DNA of 64,000 nucleotides from Mesostigma viride (taxonomy: Eukaryota > Streptophyta > Mesostigmatophyceae > Mesostigmatales > Mesostigmataceae): contig RPFO01000645.1 in NCBI GenBank assembly GCA_009746045.1, positions 1,744,086 to 1,808,085 of the forward strand, written 5' to 3'. The notes under the pieces are model-generated. The model saw only the letters and a list, made by a program, of their open reading frames with translations. It was not told the DNA's origin and did not search any database. Both the position numbers and the translations under genes were made by a program. Below are positions 11,209 through 21,610 of this stretch, in pieces (position 1 is the stretch's first letter; every line of letters starts with the position of its first letter).

Positions 11209-11616
11209 ATAGACCGTGGCCATGTACATGTACGCCTCCTAGTAGAGGCCCTATCCCAGCTAAGCCACGCGGTTAATCATGTACATCAGTGTGCCTATGA
11301 TGAGCCACACTCCAGATGATGTCTAGCTTTATTTAGTTTAATGTTGTGCCCATGCAGGGAGTAACTCTCTGCTGAGACGCCATTGAAGCCCTCGCTTCTT
11401 TGTATAGCTATGCTGATCTTCCCCCCCATGACAGGCTCCCCCTTCGCTGGGCATAGCTTGAAGATCATGGGGACGCACGTGCCCTGGTGCACCTAGAGCA
11501 AGGGTCCTTTACATCCCCAACCGGCCTTGCAGGAAGTAGCTTAGGATGTATGATAGGCCATATGCCCCCTCTCAAGGGCTATGTGCTACTACATATACTC
11601 CCAACGGAGTTATGTT
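11209..11616 (+). other. 3' UTR of ORF1-only element
   Basis: This stretch has no coding signal. It aligns with the inverted sequence at 43720-44080, sharing blocks such as CCCTGGTGCACCTAGAGCAA and GGAAGTAGCTTAGGATGTAT. It is best read as a conserved 3' untranslated region. Confidence 0.6.
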
Positions 11617-11667
11617 ACAATTCAATTCAATTCAATTCAAAGCCAACGCTAACAAGCTAATTAATTA

Positions 11668-11728
11668 TCAACATCACTCCGTCGGGAGTCAATGTAGCAC
11701 ATATCCCTGAGAAGGGGCATATATGGCC
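11668..11728 (-). repeat. Inverted duplicate of the retroelement 3' tail
   Basis: These 60 bp are the near-exact reverse complement of 11556-11616, the hairpin tail of the ORF1-only element. They include ATCACTCCGTCGGGAGT and TAGCACATAT. The intervening ~50 bp holds the (ATTCA)n tail and TTAATTAAT-like sequence. It looks like a severely 5'-truncated minus-strand insertion of the same tail. Confidence 0.75.
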
Positions 11729-11734
11729 CATATA

Positions 11735-14140
11735 TATTCATTGAGAATGATAGATTACGGAGGTGAGATAGGCATGCAACATAAGGAAAAACCCGATAAC
11801 TGGGAGAATAACCCGGAAGAAATTAATAGTAATCTGACACAGACATCCAAGGATCACGCCAGCGGCACAAGGTACAACTAACTAGACAGCACAAAACTAC
11901 ACGCAGCAACAGCGCTGCCGGCCCACCATGCAGGCCTGGAAGGGATCTAGACCGCATGGGTCGCGACAAAGTCGGCCCGGGTGCGGCGGAATAACACATC
12001 AGCCACGGTGCGAGTGAGGGCGAGTGACAGACGCTGCCGCCAATACGAGGACCACGTGCGGGCCGACCACGGGGCGGTCTGACCCTCGAGGTCGAGGCGG
12101 TCTTCACGGCGCTGGCAGCACTCGTGGAAAAACTCCGCTGTCTTGGGGCCCATGGCCCCGAACTCCTCAAGGACAAAGGGGATGACCCGGTGGGGCCCCA
12201 CATTGCCGTAGGAGGCAAACTTGTCGCGCTCAGCCACAGCGGCAGCAGCGCCGGCATCCACAGCCGCCCGGAGGATGTGGCGACCGGAAAGCGGCCGAGC
12301 CACGGAGACATCGATGAGCAGGTGGCAACCCTGCCCGTCGTAGTCAAGCACGGTAATGTCGGGGCGGTGGTTGGGTGAGTAGAGGGCGGCCCCATCCGCG
12401 TCCTCGCACTTAATGGTGGAGTGGGGAAAGACCGACCGAACCATGGCACACACCACCCGGAGGAGAGCGGTATGGAGATAGAGGAACCAGTTCTGGTTCT
12501 GCTGGCCACCCATGCACGCGATGTAGTGCGTCCCAGTAGTATCCAGAGCAAGCCCGCAGCTGCCGCAGGACGCACCCGCCGTGATGAGAGGTTGCGGGGC
12601 AAAGAGCTGGTGGCGGAGAGCGATGGCGTAAAGGGCCGGAACCAGCGTGAACAAAGGGCTCATGGGGAGGGCGCGCAGGAATGCGGACCCCACGCTCCCC
12701 TCAAGGGAAACGGAGTGAAGCCAAGCCTTCCCCTGATCGTTCAAGCTCGCATGCAGACCCATCCAGTCGGCACAGTGTAGTATACCCGCGTAGGTCTTTT
12801 GTTGTTTTTCATGAACGCAGGCAGGGAAGACACTAGGACTGACGACAGTAGACACGCCGGGCGTGCCCCGGGGCAGGCGACGGTGGACGGCCTGAGCGGG
12901 GCGGACGAGGTCGCAAGCCTGCTGGATCCCGAGGTAAGAATCCTGCACAGCCTGCACAAAGGGGAAGGGGGATGGGGTGACCAAGTCGGGAATGGCGCTG
13001 ACGGCGCTGGGGACCAACCGGCGGATCTCCGCCCAGGCCTGAGCAACAGAGCCAAGGAATTAAGGCGGCGGGGGCGAGGCGGGCGGCGCGGGTGAGCCCA
13101 CACCCGCCCATGCGGCAGGGGAGGGTGGCCAAGCGCATGGAGTGAGCTGGCAGGCTAGGGCCGGGGAGGAGCACCTGCAAGGCGGCCTGAATGCGCTCGT
13201 CATGGCCTTCCGCGGCAAGCCGCACCAAGTGGGGGGAGCGCCACGGAGCCAGTGAACCACCCGCGGGTGGGCGCAAAACCACAGGAGGAGCCCTTTGGTC
13301 TGGGGGTCCTTGAGGCGCGCCCAAGTCTCGAGGACATGGGTGCGCTGTTCCACGGTGGCCCGGAGCTCCTCTGCGACGTAGTCAGGGTCACCCACAGGGA
13401 CGCCTAGGCACGAGAAACCACGCGCCCGCGCCAATGCCCCCGGGATAGCCGCGGGGAAGCCAGAGCAGTCCCTTTGGGGCGAAAAGACTGCACACTTGGG
13501 GAGGGTGAGCCGAAGGTTGATGGCCGCCATGGCCACTTCAAGGGCAGCCAGGGCGGCAACCACAGCGTCGGCCGGGCCAAGGGCATGGATATCGTCCATA
13601 TAGGCGAGGAGCACGACATCCGGGTGCGCAGCGTGGACACCTTGGAGAGCCTTGTGCATGCAGCGGGGCAGACAGGTAAAAGGGGCCGAGGGGGTCACCT
13701 TGCTGGGTTCCCGTGCGGGAAGCGATGTCGGCGAACGTCCCATCCTCCATGAGGAAGGAGAGTTGAGTGGGGACCGTCGCCGTAGCAGGCTGCTGTCCAC
13801 GCAAGAAGGTCAGGGAACGCCTCGCCGACGGCCTCAAAGATGCTAGCCTTGGTGACAGCATTGAACGCATTGTGGCAATCCACCTTCAGCGCCACATGGG
13901 TCGGATGCGTCTCGAGGTAGGCCTAGCTTAACTGTGTGCACGATGATGTCGCTGCCCCCTTTGGTGGCGACACCAAGCTGGGCCGCGACGGACTCCTCAG
14001 TATCACTCCGGTTGGGGCAGAAGTAGGCGCGAAACTCGGGGGCCTTCTGGCGACAAATGACCTTACTCACCAGCTTGCGTAGGACGTCGCCGCAAGCAAT
14101 GGGACGAACGCGGCCAGCAGGCGGGGGGACGTTGGACATC
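11735..14140 (-). pseudogene. Family-1 RLE LINE, decayed copy A (5'-truncated)
   Basis: Collinear with ORF2 of the family-1 LINEs at 21.8-27.5 and 38.06-43.7 kb, from the mid-RT region to the 3' end. Its C-terminal 356-residue frame (11947-13017) retains the CCHC finger (CGSCG...THYIAC) and the RLE signature (HRPDITVLDY...LLIDVSV). Upstream the RT (LAYMDDIHALG near 13590) is scattered over several frames by indels. Against copy D these include four net +4-bp changes (near 13055, 13655, 13775 and 13930) and one -1 in a G run near 13242. The 5' truncation point (~14140) abuts the 3' end of another LINE. Inactive. Confidence 0.9.
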
Positions 14141-14149
14141 TTATGGGAT

Positions 14150-15011
14150 ATATATTATAATAATATAATTACTTATACAGCAGAGTGAAATCACTCAAAC
14201 CAAAGCAAACGCCCAGCTATAAACCTCTATACAGAGCCATGTCAAATCTCTATACTAGGATAAGACCAATGGAAACTCCTAACGGGAGGAACCTAATAGC
14301 CCTGCTGCACCGCAAAATCAGCCCGCGTACGGCGGAGCATGATGTCAGCCATGGCCCGAGTCAGCGCCACCGACAAGCGCTGACGCCAATATGACGTCCA
14401 GGTCCGCGCGCGCCGACCATGAGGCCCGCTGGCCCTCCAGGTCCAGCCGGTCCTCCCGGAGCCGGCAACACTCCTTGAAGAAGGCGGAGGTCAGGGGCCC
14501 CATGGCCCCAAACTCCTCCAGGACAAAGGGCACCACACGATGGTGCCCGACGTCGCCGTAGGCCAGGAGCTTGGCCCGCTCCGCCCGGTCCGCCGTGTAA
14601 CCTGCCGTGAGGGAGGCCCCAGCCACGTGGCTAAGAGCCAAGGGCCGCGCCACCGAAACGTCGATAAGCAGATGCCGGCCACCCCCCTCAAAGTCCAGCA
14701 CCACGATGTCAGGCCGGTGGTTGGGGGAATAGAAGGCAGCGCCATCCGCATCCTCGGACCGGATGTTCGCGTGGGGGAAAACCGACCGAATCATGGCGAG
14801 CACCACCGTCAGGAGGACAGTGTGCAAATACAAATACCAATTCTGATTCTGTTGGCCCCCCATGCAGGAAAGGTAGTGAGTCCCCGTGGGATCCAGCGGC
14901 TGCCCACAGCTACCACAAGGCCGCCCGGCCGGAACAAGAGGCTGCGGGGCAAATAGCTGGTGCCGGAGCGCCACCGAGTAGTGGCTGGGAGCCAAGGCGA
15001 ATGGGGGGGCC
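14150..15011 (-). pseudogene. Family-2 RLE LINE copy B, C-terminal half
   Basis: This is the 3' part of an ORF2 nearly identical to that at 27640-28356. It has the CCHC finger (CGSCGQPLDPTGTHYLSC), the RLE motif ([12 protein letters not shown]...LLIDVSV) and the family-2 3' UTR (14150-14345). A net +4-bp change (GCGC duplicated, near 14410) shifts the last ~25 codons. The coding sequence stops dead at 15013, where the CACTA-type element begins, and resumes at 20618. Joined, the flanks match the uninterrupted sequence at 28340-28370. Confidence 0.92.
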
Positions 15012-15013
15012 AT

Positions 15014-15400
15014 CACTAGAAAAGCATATGACCGGGCGGTAACACGCCCGGTAACACGAACGAACCCGGTAACGGGGCCGGTAACATGCACGGACCCATG
15101 TTACCGGCCGGTAACAGGGTCCGTTCCGGTTACGGCCGCAGTTACCGGAACGTGCCCGGTAACGTGAACGTGGCCACGTTCGGGTTACCGGGCAATAACC
15201 AGAACAAGCCCGGTAACAAGGCCTTGTTATCGGGCCGGTTCAGGTTACCGCCCGGTAACCGGAACTAGACCACGTTCACGTTATTGCCCGGTAACAAGGC
15301 CTTGTTACCGGGCTGGTTCAGGTTACCGCCCGGTAAACGTTCAGGTTACCGGTCAGGTTATGGGGTCCGTTTACTGTACGATCCCGGTATTCGTCCCGTA
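15014..15400. repeat. Left subterminal CCGGTAAC repeat array
   Basis: Many direct and inverted copies of a 10-12-bp motif based on CCCGGTAACA/TGTTACCGGG occupy the first ~390 bp of the element. Such arrays are transposase-binding sites in known CACTA elements; that function is inferred here. Confidence 0.85.
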
Positions 15401-16067
15401 GGTTACGACGTCGTATGCTTCTCGCGTAAACTACCGGTACTACAATCATGTCGTTATGTCGTTCTGAATTGCAGTCACCAGGATGTCACTTTAGAATTTC
15501 ACTTAGCATTTCGGTCAACCTAACCCCTAACACCCATTTACCCGGGGGAAAAAAAAAATGAATGGGATTTGCAGCAAGGCTCATGCAAGACGAGTTTCAT
15601 TTTCATAAAACATTTCATTATTACATGCAGGATTACATGTCATGCACAAAAATCCAACGCCTTCACAGAAAGAAGCATATCAAGTCAACATCAAATTCGT
15701 GGCTTCTCTTCGTGGCTTGAAATACTGTTTCCATGCGGTGCTTAGGACAGATCCGGGGATGTCGGCACCGCACAGAAGCTCCATCCGGGAGCAAGTGCGC
15801 CGGGGGAAGATGTTGTACATCCAGAGCTCGATATGTACGGGAAGCCGTCGTGTTGGAAACCGAGGTGTCTCCACCGAATTCCGCGCGCAGGCAGCTTGTG
15901 CCTTTATGGGGGAAGACCTGCGACACAAAAACCGTGTCCGGACAAAGCAATACGGAGAAATGGCAACGGCAGATGGAGCCGGCAAAGGCCGCTTGTAAGG
16001 AAAGTGATTTTTAATGCACGAATCAATGTATAATGCATGCTACATCGCCATCGCTTGGGCGGTGAAA
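15401..16067. other. Interior of CACTA-type element, no gene recognised
   Basis: Overlapping open frames of 60-118 codons occur on both strands at 15640-16030, with no recognisable domain. A captured exon is possible but unsupported. Confidence 0.35.
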
Positions 16068-16350
16068 AGACAAGGACCAAGCACATGCACCCACCTAGCC
16101 TTCGTGCCTCCCTCCCTTGACGAGGACCAACCACATGCCCCCACCTACCCTTCGTCCATCCCGCCCTTGACGAGGCACAACCATGTGCCCCCACCTACCC
16201 TTCGTGCATCCCTCCCTTGACAAGAAACAAGCACGTGCACCTACCTAACCTTTGCATGTGCATCCCTCCCTTGGCAAGGAACAAGCACACCCACCCACCT
16301 ACTCCACATGCATCCCTCCCTTGACAAGGAACAAGCACGATCACCCTGCT
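16068..16350. repeat. ~55-60-bp minisatellite, ~5 units
   Basis: Degenerate units contain ACCTACCCTTCGTGCATCCC and TCCCTTGACAAGGAACAAGC. They lie inside the CACTA-type element. Confidence 0.85.
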
Positions 16351-16865
16351 ACCCACTAGCATGCTAGCAAGGCAGACCTTACAATTGCATGTGATGTTTA
16401 TCGGTAGAAACTGTTAGACAACTAGCAAACGAGCCAGCCGGTGAAGAGCAAGGCACGCATGCAAGGAATTTGTCGCTGCCTATGTCTACCCTTGTGTTTG
16501 TCACTGCAGTTGATGGAAAAAGAGTGCTTAGAAAGCAAGAATGCTTTAACGTTGGTAATAGCAGAGGTGGCGGCAGCAAAAACACTGCGGATGGTTTCCA
16601 GCACTAATGTGGATAGTGATAATGCATGCCACTTTACGGGACCATACAAACCACAACAAGGATAAATCGTGAGAGCAAAAACAGGGGAGTAAAAAATGGC
16701 CGGCTTACCTAGCAACAAAAAAAAAATTGCATGAAAAACGAGACAACTCACCTTTGTCGCAGCAGTGACCATATCAGACAGCTCACAAAAACTTGTTGAT
16801 CCTTGAAACTTCCTGCTTGAAGGCAGCCACCAACGGTGTGGAGTTTTCACCCCAGTCCTTCTCAA
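16351..16865. other. Interior of CACTA-type element, no gene recognised
   Basis: Unassigned sequence between two minisatellites. Short frames on both strands have no motif. Confidence 0.35.
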
Positions 16866-17597
16866 CAGCCAAGGGAAAGGGAAAGAGAGAGGAGGGGTGC
16901 GGGAGGAACAAGAGAGCGGGGGTGGGAAGGGGGAGAGAGAGGGAGAGAGAGGGGGAGAGAGGGGGAGCGAGGGGCAGCGAGGGGGGCGAGGGGGGCGAGG
17001 GGGGCGAGGGGGGCGAGGGGGAGCGAGGGGGAGCGAGGGGGAGCGAGGGGAGGCGAGGGGGGCGAGGGGGGCGAGGGGGGCGAGGGGGGCAAGGGGGAGC
17101 GAGGGGAGCGAGGGGGAGCGAGGGGAGCGAGGGGAGCGAGGGGGAGCGAGGGGGAGCGAGGGGGAGCGAGGGGAGCGAGGGGGAGAGGGGAGAGAGAGGG
17201 GAGAGAGAGGGGAGAGAGGGGGCGAGGGCAGCGAGGGGAGCGAGGGGGAGCGAGGGGGAACGAGGCGAGGGGCAGCGAGGGGGAGCGAGGGGAGCGAGGG
17301 GCAGCGAGGGGGAGCGAGGGGAGCGAGGGGGAGCGAGGGGAGCGAGGGGGAGCGAGGGGCAGCGAGGGGGAGCGAGGGGAGCGAGGGGCAGCGAGGGGGC
17401 GAGGGGGAGCGAGGGGAGCGAGGGGAGCGAGGGGGGCGAGGGGGGCGAGGGGGGCGAGGGGGGGCGAGGGGGGGCGAGGGGGGGCGAGGGGGGGCGAGGG
17501 GGAGCGAGGGGGAGCGAGGGGGAGCGAGGGGGAGCGAGGGGGAGAGAGAGGAGAGAGAGAGGGGAGAGAGAGGGGAGAGAGACGGGGGAGAGAGGGC
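16866..17597. repeat. G-rich minisatellite (GGGGGAGCGAG-type)
   Basis: Over 700 bp of 9-11-bp units (GGGGAGCGAG, GGGGGGCGAG and similar) with extreme strand asymmetry: the plus strand is almost all G with A and C. Open frames of Gly/Arg/Glu/Ser repeats are artefacts. Runs of four to seven Gs recur every ~10 bp, so G-quadruplex formation is plausible. Confidence 0.95.
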
Positions 17598-18310
17598 TAC
17601 TAAAATTCACCAAGCAAGCATGCAAGGAAGCAAGGCCGGACTAACCGAGGAAGCAAGGGACTAATTAAATTCAGCAAGCAAGCAAGAGTGGCTAACCAAG
17701 GAAGCAAAGGCCTAACCAAGGAAGCAAGGGACTAATTGAATTCAGCAAGCAAGCGTACATGCGCGCAAGGAAGAGTGGCTAAAAAAGGAAGCAAGGGCCT
17801 AACAAAGGAATCAAGGGACTAATGAAATTCAGCAAGCAAGCAATTGCAAGCATGCAAGGAAGAGGGGCTAACAAAGGAAGCAACGGCCTAACAAAGGAAT
17901 CAGGGGACTGCTTCCATTCAGCAAGTGGTCAAGCATGCAGGGAAGGAACGGCCTAACCAAGTAGGCAGGGTCATATCAAAGGAAGCAAGGCATTAATTAA
18001 ATTCAGCAAGCATGCAAGGAAGAGTGGCTGACAAAGGAAGCATGGGAATAACCAAGAAAGCAAGGGACTGATTACATTCAGGAAGCACGCATGCAAGGAA
18101 GCAAGGGAATAAAGCAAGGAACTAATCAAATTCAGCAAGCGACTATACAACGAAGCAAGGGCCTAATCAAGGAAGAAAGCAACCACGCAAAGAAGCAAGC
18201 AAGCAGGCAAAAACGGAAACAAGCATGCAAGGAAGCAAGGGTTTATCAAAATCAGCAAGAAAGCAAGCATGCAAGGAAGCAAGGAGCAAGTGAGGGACCA
18301 AGGGACTAAT
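17598..18310. repeat. Degenerate tandem repeat (GCAAGGAAGCAAGG...AAATTCAGCAAGC)
   Basis: About ten irregular units of 60-80 bp combine GCAAGGAAGCAAGG, GACTAATTAAATTCAGCAAG and AGCATGCAAGGAAG. Inside the CACTA-type element. Confidence 0.85.
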
Positions 18311-20138
18311 CAACTTTATGACACTTACCACGCAGAAGGGACAACCTCATGGCCGCGGAGAAGATAACACTCCGTCCCTCCTGTTGCGATTGCAAACGGG
18401 AGAAAGAATAGTGGTGATGTGAGGAATGAATTCCAGTGCAAAATTAGGAAAATACCTTCAATAACAAAGCTAGTAAGTAGGTAAGGTAATTAAAAAGTAG
18501 GTAGCAAACTGATGACAACACGCACATACTCACGCATGGACCAACCAAGTTAGTATCTAATCAACTATGTGGCTTATGAGGAAGCACCATGAAACATTTG
18601 ACCTTACTGGCTTCATCAAAACACGTCTAGATGCTTTTCCTTTGCAAAGATAGTCGCAATTGACGCTTGGGGCCTGCATGGGATTCAGGTCTGCATGGAC
18701 GTGCTTTGACAACAAACGGGCACGTACGCACGAAAATGCCAAGGACGGTACTTCATGATGGTCATCTTCATGAAATTGACCACGCATATAAGAAGAAAAG
18801 AAATCAAGAATTCAGAGTTCATGCTATACCAAGCAACCAGCTTTTGCTCAGAATGCCGCTTTTGCGGTCTATGGGCCTTCCCATGCAACCTGCCAAGCAA
18901 TTCTCATAAGTATCCTTGCTCAGCTACGCCGTTGCTCATTTTCCAAGCTCAATTCCTCTTCGATCACAGCCTGTCCATGACGGCCTTGTAGGTTTTGGAT
19001 AGCTCCAGAATCTCGCTCTGCTTATTCTTCGTTACTTATGTCACTCACATGTCGTCGCTACTAGAACCGCTTCTAGTGCGGTTCTCGCTGCCACCCCTGC
19101 TGCCATGCGGTCTGCACTGCAGCTCATCGCTCCATTTACCGCTCGAGTTCTCTTGAATTGCTACCCCTGCATACTTCCGGATTCGGGAGAGGCCTCCAGG
19201 ATTGGCTCCTCGTCGGTGCTGTCGTGGAAATACAACTGCGGCTGACGTCCTAGCTACCTAACAAGAGGCACTGTGTACGTAGTGGGAATCACCATCCTTA
19301 GCTCATTTGAGCAATTCTTGACAAACTGCCAGGCCGCATTGAAAAAACAACCAGAATTACATCGAATTTCTCCAGGCATACTCGGTTACGGACCTACATC
19401 TAAACTGTATGTGGAAACTCTCTGAACTTCGCTGAGAGTTTTCCGTGCTGGCAATCCTTCTTTTCCCGACCTTAACGGTCCACCATTCCTGCCAGACGAA
19501 TTGTGCCATGTCAACCCTATCTTGTCCCGAGCCAGCACTGTCACAAGCGCTGGCGTACTGGCCAGCGGCGATAATGTTTCCGCCCGTCGCCATTCATGGC
19601 TTTCGTCAGTTCCGTGTCCGCCGACCGCCATCCCCGCCCCTGGTCTTCTAACGTCTTTCTTTGGAGGTAACAACCCGTTCCCCAAATTTGAAATCCGCGC
19701 GGCGAAAGTTTTGTGCCAGGCGTTAGTACGCGCAGTACATATCTGTGCTTCGAACCGTACATCAATGTGCCTCGTACTGAACGGTGCAACGTACGGCAAG
19801 CAAAACGGACTGGAAGGACACTTTCTAGTATCCCGTACATAGGCAACGAACGCAAGATGTTAATTAATATGCTCCATGACTCCCTAACGGGAGCACGAGT
19901 TTAATTAATAACGAGTTTAATTATGTAATATCAAAGAGAGTCAACCATGCAGCACCGCGACATGTCATTTATCAAGGAGACAACCAGCGCAGGCCAGAAA
20001 TCGGGAGAATCCTGACCATGGTAGCTCGAGCCTGCCGTTATCTTGTCCGCGTTGGCGAGTCCGGTTCATGATGATGAATATGAATGGAGATGGAAATGTG
20101 TAGCCTTACATGCGTTGAAATTATGGCTGGCTTACGTG
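18311..20138. other. Interior of CACTA-type element, no gene recognised
   Basis: About 1.8 kb of unassigned sequence with short frames on both strands. The only recognisable item is a 31-bp LINE terminal motif at about 19870-19900. Confidence 0.4.
19859..19911 (+). repeat. Solo LINE 3' terminal motif flanked by a direct repeat
   Basis: The motif TGCTCCATGACTCCCTAACG...GGAGCACGAGT matches the family-3 LINE terminus at 9620-9650. It lies between two copies of TTAATTAATA, as would a retroposed copy truncated to its last ~31 bp with a 10-bp target duplication. Since the LINE tail itself is TTAATTAA-like, one of the two repeats may belong to the element. Confidence 0.6.
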
Positions 20139-20617
20139 TAGAGTAACATGAACATGCCCGGTAACCGGCAACGTACCATGAACGTGCCCGGTAACACGCC
20201 CAGTAACACGAACATGCCCGGTAACCGGCCCGGTAACACGCACTAGCCCGGTAACATGAACATGCCCGGTAACAGGCATCGTAACATGAACGTACCCGGT
20301 AACACGCCCGGTAACACGAACATGCCCGGTAACCGGCCCGGTAACACGAACTGGCCCGGTAACATGAACATGCCCGGTAACAGGCATCGTAGCATGAACG
20401 TGCCCGGTAACACGCCCGGTAACACGAACGAACCCGGTAACCGGCCCGGTAACACGAACTGGCCCGGTAACATGAACGGACCCATGTTACCGCCCGGTAA
20501 CATGAACGGACCCTTGTTACCGTCCGGTAACATGGGTCCGTTCATGTTACCGGGCATGTTACCGGGTTCGTTCGTGTTACCGGGCGTGTTACCGCCCGGT
20601 CATCTCCTTTTCTAGTG
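20139..20617. repeat. Right subterminal CCGGTAAC repeat array
   Basis: More than twenty copies of CCCGGTAACA-type motifs, mostly direct and reversing orientation near 20490-20540. They mirror the left array of the same element. Confidence 0.85.
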
Positions 20618-21176
20618 ATGGGAAGAGCACGAAGGTACGCCGAGCCCACACTCCGCAAGGAAAGCGAGAACAGCCACGCACGTCCCTGGGCGTTGAGGTC
20701 CGCGAAAAGAGCAATCCAATCAGCCGTGTGCAGAATACCCGCGTAGGTTTTCTGGTGTTTATCGATGACGCGAGCAGGGAATGCGGCGGGAGATTGAACG
20801 GAGGCGACCGAGGGAGTGCCACGAGGGAGGTGGCGCTGTACCGCCTGAGCGGCACGGACGGGAGAACAGGCCTGCTGGATCTCAGCATAGGCCTCCTGGA
20901 TGGCAGTGACGAAGGGCAAGGGGTTGCTGGGGTCCAGGAGGTCAGGCGCTGCCGTTGCCAAAAGGGGCAGGAGCCGGCAGCTTTCCGCCCACGACTGAGC
21001 GACGGAGCCCAAAAATGCTGCTGGGGCCAGCCGGGCGGCACGAGTCAGACCACAGCCACCCATCCGTGCAGGCAGGGAGGCAATGCGAATAGCATGTGGT
21101 GGGAGGTCGGGGCCCGGGACCAGCTGCGCCAAGGCCGACTGGATGCGTTCGTCGTGGCCCTCGGCGGCCAGCCGCA
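20618..21176 (-). pseudogene. Family-2 RLE LINE copy B, middle part of ORF2
   Basis: The frame running in from 21176 matches the family-2 ORF2 downstream of the RT core (RLAAEGHDERIQSALAQL ... LRSVGSAYLRALP). It then runs into the CACTA-type element's GGTAAC repeats. It is the upstream partner of 14150-15013. At 21176 the LINE sequence ends abruptly against ATATATA-containing sequence, so this copy is 5'-truncated or cut by the fold-back elements beyond. Confidence 0.9.
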
Positions 21177-21206
21177 TATATATGAATGCGGCTTTCCCGT
21201 TAGAGT

Positions 21207-21410
21207 TAGGTTAAATAGTGCCGGAACCTTTTGCCCACTGAGGCAAATCGGTCCGTCACACTATTTTGCCCGGAATAACCACTTCCGAGCACCCAAGTTA
21301 ATTCGGCCAACGTGGCGCGGAATTGATGCCGGCGAGTGGTTTTCGCCGGATAAATAGTGACGGACCTAATTGCCAAGTGGCAAAAAGGTTCCGTCACTAT
21401 TTATAATAAC
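21207..21410. mobile_element. Fold-back MITE, copy 1 (diverged left arm)
   Basis: The right arm (21320-21410) is nearly identical to the right arm of copy 2 at 21726-21820. The left arm (from ~21213, AAATAGTGCCGGAACCTTTT...) is a diverged inverted version. It carries the internal motif AAATAGTGACGG...CCGTCACTATTT, itself an inverted repeat. Confidence 0.7.
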
Positions 21411-21610
21411 TAAGACCTCGTAAGTCGGGGGTTCGAATCCCTGTGGTGACACGGGTATTTCCGAATACCGGAAGGAATTGATTCCAGAAGGCCAAACGAA
21501 AGTGCCAGAAGGGAAAATATGCCCGGTTGGAATATCGTTAAGGCGAGATTCGGTACTGCAGTAGGCATCAGCGGTACGATAGATATCGGCCCCCACACTA
21601 CGACGTTTTA
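21411..21610. other. Spacer between fold-back MITEs with a tRNA-like T-arm
   Basis: GGGGGTTCGAATCCCTG at about 21427-21443 carries a perfect B box (GGTTCGAATCC) with a partly paired stem around it. No matching A box or acceptor stem is found upstream, because the MITE arm ends at 21410. It could be the 3' half of a tRNA or tRNA-derived SINE interrupted by the MITE. Confidence 0.4.

Larger units (their letters stand above)
9667..11640 (+). mobile_element. ORF1-only non-LTR element, copy 1
   Basis: The 5' end (TTGAGCACCGAATTTAG...), an ORF1-like coding region and a ~430-bp 3' region are shared, in order, with the inverted copy at 43716-45548. No reverse transcriptase lies between the ORF1 stop (~11208) and the 3' end. 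The element ends in a hairpin around ACTCCCAACGGAGT (11597-11610) and an (ATTCA)n tail (11617-11640). A two-copy element carrying only ORF1 is comparable in principle to 'half-L1' elements of mammals. It probably moves using a partner LINE's RT, with which it shares its 3' tail (see 57431). Confidence 0.7.
15014..20617. mobile_element. CACTA-type (CAC...GTG) DNA transposon, non-autonomous, 5.6 kb
   Basis: The ends are CACTAGAAAAG and CTTTTCTAGTG, and inverted similarity continues inward through ATGACCGGGCGGTAACACGC. The target is a family-2 LINE: the flanks end in ...CCAT and resume ATGGG..., so a 2-bp AT is duplicated relative to the uninterrupted copy at 28350. Both ends hold dense CCGGTAAC subterminal repeats, the arrangement of En/Spm-like elements. 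The interior (15.4-20.1 kb) holds minisatellites and unassigned sequence but no transposase that I can recognise. It must be mobilised in trans, if at all. Confidence 0.85.

Noticed and set aside
16783-17664. Gly/Arg/Glu- or Ser/Pro/Leu-rich frames of 250-283 codons
   Set aside because: Artefacts of the G-rich minisatellite; both strands and several frames are open at once.
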